In this document: one piece after another, positions 23,364-24,552 of the stretch
Numbering within the stretch: position 1 is the first letter of the stretch
Layout of the letters: the number at the start of each line of letters is the position of its first letter
Assembly: GCA_038200275.1 (NCBI GenBank)
Contig: JBBPYC010000010.1
Coordinates: forward strand, 1-24,552
DNA: 24,552 bases
Origin: JBBPYC01 sp038200275
Lineage (GTDB): Bacteria; Pseudomonadota; Gammaproteobacteria; Burkholderiales; Burkholderiaceae_C
Direction of reading: 5' to 3'
Notes under the pieces: model-generated
Told to the model about the DNA's origin: nothing
The model's database searches: none
Seen by the model: the letters and a program-made list of their open reading frames with translations, nothing else
Made by a program: the position numbers and the translations under genes

Positions 23364-23438
23364 GAATTGGGAAAGCGTCGTCACGACACGTTGCCTTCGG
23401 TGTTCGGCGCTTTAACACCAAACACGAAGGGTAGACCA

Positions 23439-24551
23439 TTACTTCGCCGCGTCAACCATATATTCGACGGCAGCCAGCAAGTCAGCGTCTGAAGCCGCGC
23501 TACCGCCGCGTGGCGGCATCGCACCCTTGCCGTTCTTGACCGAAGCGACGAGCATCGGAATGCCTCCGGCAATGCGGGGTGCCCACGCTGTCTTATCGCC
23601 GAACTTCGGTGCACCGGCAACGCCGGCCGCATGGCAGGCAAAACACGCCGATTTGTAGAGCGCTGCTCCCGCGGCGGCGTTTACCGGCATGGCGGCTGGC
23701 ACCGGCGTCACTGCGCCTGCAGTTGGCGGCGCTGGGGGCGTGGCTGCGGTCGGCGCCGTGGCAGCCAACGTGGTCGCTGCTGGCGTAGTAGCCATGTTGG
23801 TCGCTGGTGCTGCAGGTACGTTGCCAGCCAGTGCAGTGGCCGTGGCAGCTGCCACGGCCGTCAGCGCGGCGGGTGAGGAAGCAGCATCGGCCGGCGCGGG
23901 GTTGGTCGGCGCAGCCGCAGCGAGCACAGCGGAGACGGGCGCAGCCGGCGTAGCGGCCTGCACAGCCGATGCGCCTGCAGCTGGCGCATCGGTAGCAGCA
24001 GGTGCAGTGCCCGCCTTGTCGGGCACCGGCAGATTGCCGCCGGCTGCGTTGGTCATGTAGACCACGGCACGGCCGATCTCGACGTCTTCAAAGTCACCGC
24101 CGCCTTGCGGGCCCATGGCGCCCTTGCCTTTGAGTGCCGATGTCAGAAGAGCCTCGTAGCCATGCGGTATGCGCGGCGCCCAGGCGGCTGCATCTCCGAA
24201 CTTCGGTGCGCCAGCCACACCAGCTGCATGACAAGCCGAGCACTGTGCTTTGAAGACTTCCTCACCTGTCTTAAGTGGCCGATTCGCATCGCGAATCTCG
24301 ACCATGCCGATTTTTTGCAGCCGCGCGGTCATCAGCTGTTCGGCCGACCGCTCTGTCACACCGTTGAGCGCCATGCTGGCCGGCGTGGTGAGACCGGACG
24401 GCTTGAACTTATAAGTGACGAACAGCACCAGCCCGATGATGATGAAAATCGGCAGCACGAATGCAGCAAGCACCGTGTAGACGAATTGCCGCGGATTCTT
24501 GATTGGCCCGGCGTGGGCCGAGTCTTCGGCATGGCTGATGGCGTTGCTCAT
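23439..24551 (-). CDS. Membrane-anchored dihaem cytochrome c (c5-like)
   Basis: A 370-residue protein with a cytoplasmic start, one membrane helix (residues ~24-46, VYTVLAAFVLPIFIIIGLVLF) and two cytochrome c domains on the periplasmic side. Domain 1 has CSACH (104-108) with axial Met146 in KGAMGPQG. Domain 2 has CFACH (303-307) with Met345 in KGAMPPRG. Both share CHAAGVAGAPKFGD, showing an internal duplication. Between them lies an Ala/Pro/Thr-rich linker (~181-290) of low complexity. c5-type dihaems pass electrons to terminal oxidases. The start at 24551 is the first ATG at the right edge. Confidence 0.9.
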   Translation of the reverse strand: MSNAISHAEDSAHAGPIKNPRQFVYTVLAAFVLPIFIIIGLVLFVTYKFKPSGLTTPASMALNGVTERSAEQLMTARLQKIGMVEIRDANRPLKTGEEVFKAQCSACHAAGVAGAPKFGDAAAWAPRIPHGYEALLTSALKGKGAMGPQGGGDFEDVEIGRAVVYMTNAAGGNLPVPDKAGTAPAATDAPAAGASAVQAATPAAPVSAVLAAAAPTNPAPADAASSPAALTAVAAATATALAGNVPAAPATNMATTPAATTLAATAPTAATPPAPPTAGAVTPVPAAMPVNAAAGAALYKSACFACHAAGVAGAPKFGDKTAWAPRIAGGIPMLVASVKNGKGAMPPRGGSAASDADLLAAVEYMVDAAK

Positions 24552-24552
24552 G

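Noticed and set aside
1..24552. tRNA, rRNA, insertion sequence or integrase
   Set aside because: I looked on both strands and found no cloverleaf-like, rRNA-like or transposase-like sequence, so mobility of this region is not shown.

Overview
The window is GC-rich chromosomal DNA with codon use and gene content typical of the Burkholderiales (Betaproteobacteria). Clues are a betaproteobacterial-type arginase, a c5-like dihaem cytochrome, a MipA/OmpV porin-like protein, and two intergenic repeats that resemble the 'GATAGCTGC...GCGCTT' elements I associate with Comamonadaceae. The family assignment rests on recalled similarity, not on a search.

Layout. (1) 1-1320: end of an arginase gene, then queC (preQ0 synthase), whose last ~37 codons look like the toxin-binding tail of a YefM antitoxin; its stop overlaps the start of a YoeB-like toxin gene that seems inactivated. 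(2) 1849-5436: a NERD-domain superfamily 1 helicase, a relic of a type I restriction HsdR N-terminus, and a Fic/HTH protein behind nested palindromes. With the YefM/YoeB remnant this looks like a decayed defence/mobile patch. (3) 5445-8748: on the minus strand lemA and two TPM-domain genes (membrane/secreted), and on the plus strand a YjdF-like membrane protein. (4) 8806-12541: yheT-like hydrolase, convergent with a TolB/amidohydrolase lipoprotein gene broken by an in-frame TAG and by a four-copy 8-bp tandem repeat that puts a stop near its 3' end. (5) 12903-16000: FkbH-like enzyme, acyl carrier protein and an AAC(3)-fold acyltransferase, a compact set that could build and transfer a glyceryl-type group to an amino sugar. 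(6) 16136-20343: acyltransferase relic, a frameshifted methyltransferase, and a GtrA / GT2 (GtrB-like) / large membrane GT-C trio resembling O-antigen seroconversion modules. (7) 20559-24551: polysaccharide deacetylase-like protein, MipA/OmpV, a conserved protein of unknown function, a strong bidirectional terminator, and a membrane-anchored dihaem cytochrome c.

The unifying theme of 12.9-21.5 kb is decoration of a cell-surface glycan. The most notable signals are the FkbH-ACP-AAC(3) set, the QueC-YefM fusion, the degenerate-motif Fic protein with its operator-like palindromes, and the 8-bp repeat in the amidohydrolase gene. At least five genes or relics carry lesions, so either this region is decaying or some lesions are assembly errors; read data would tell.
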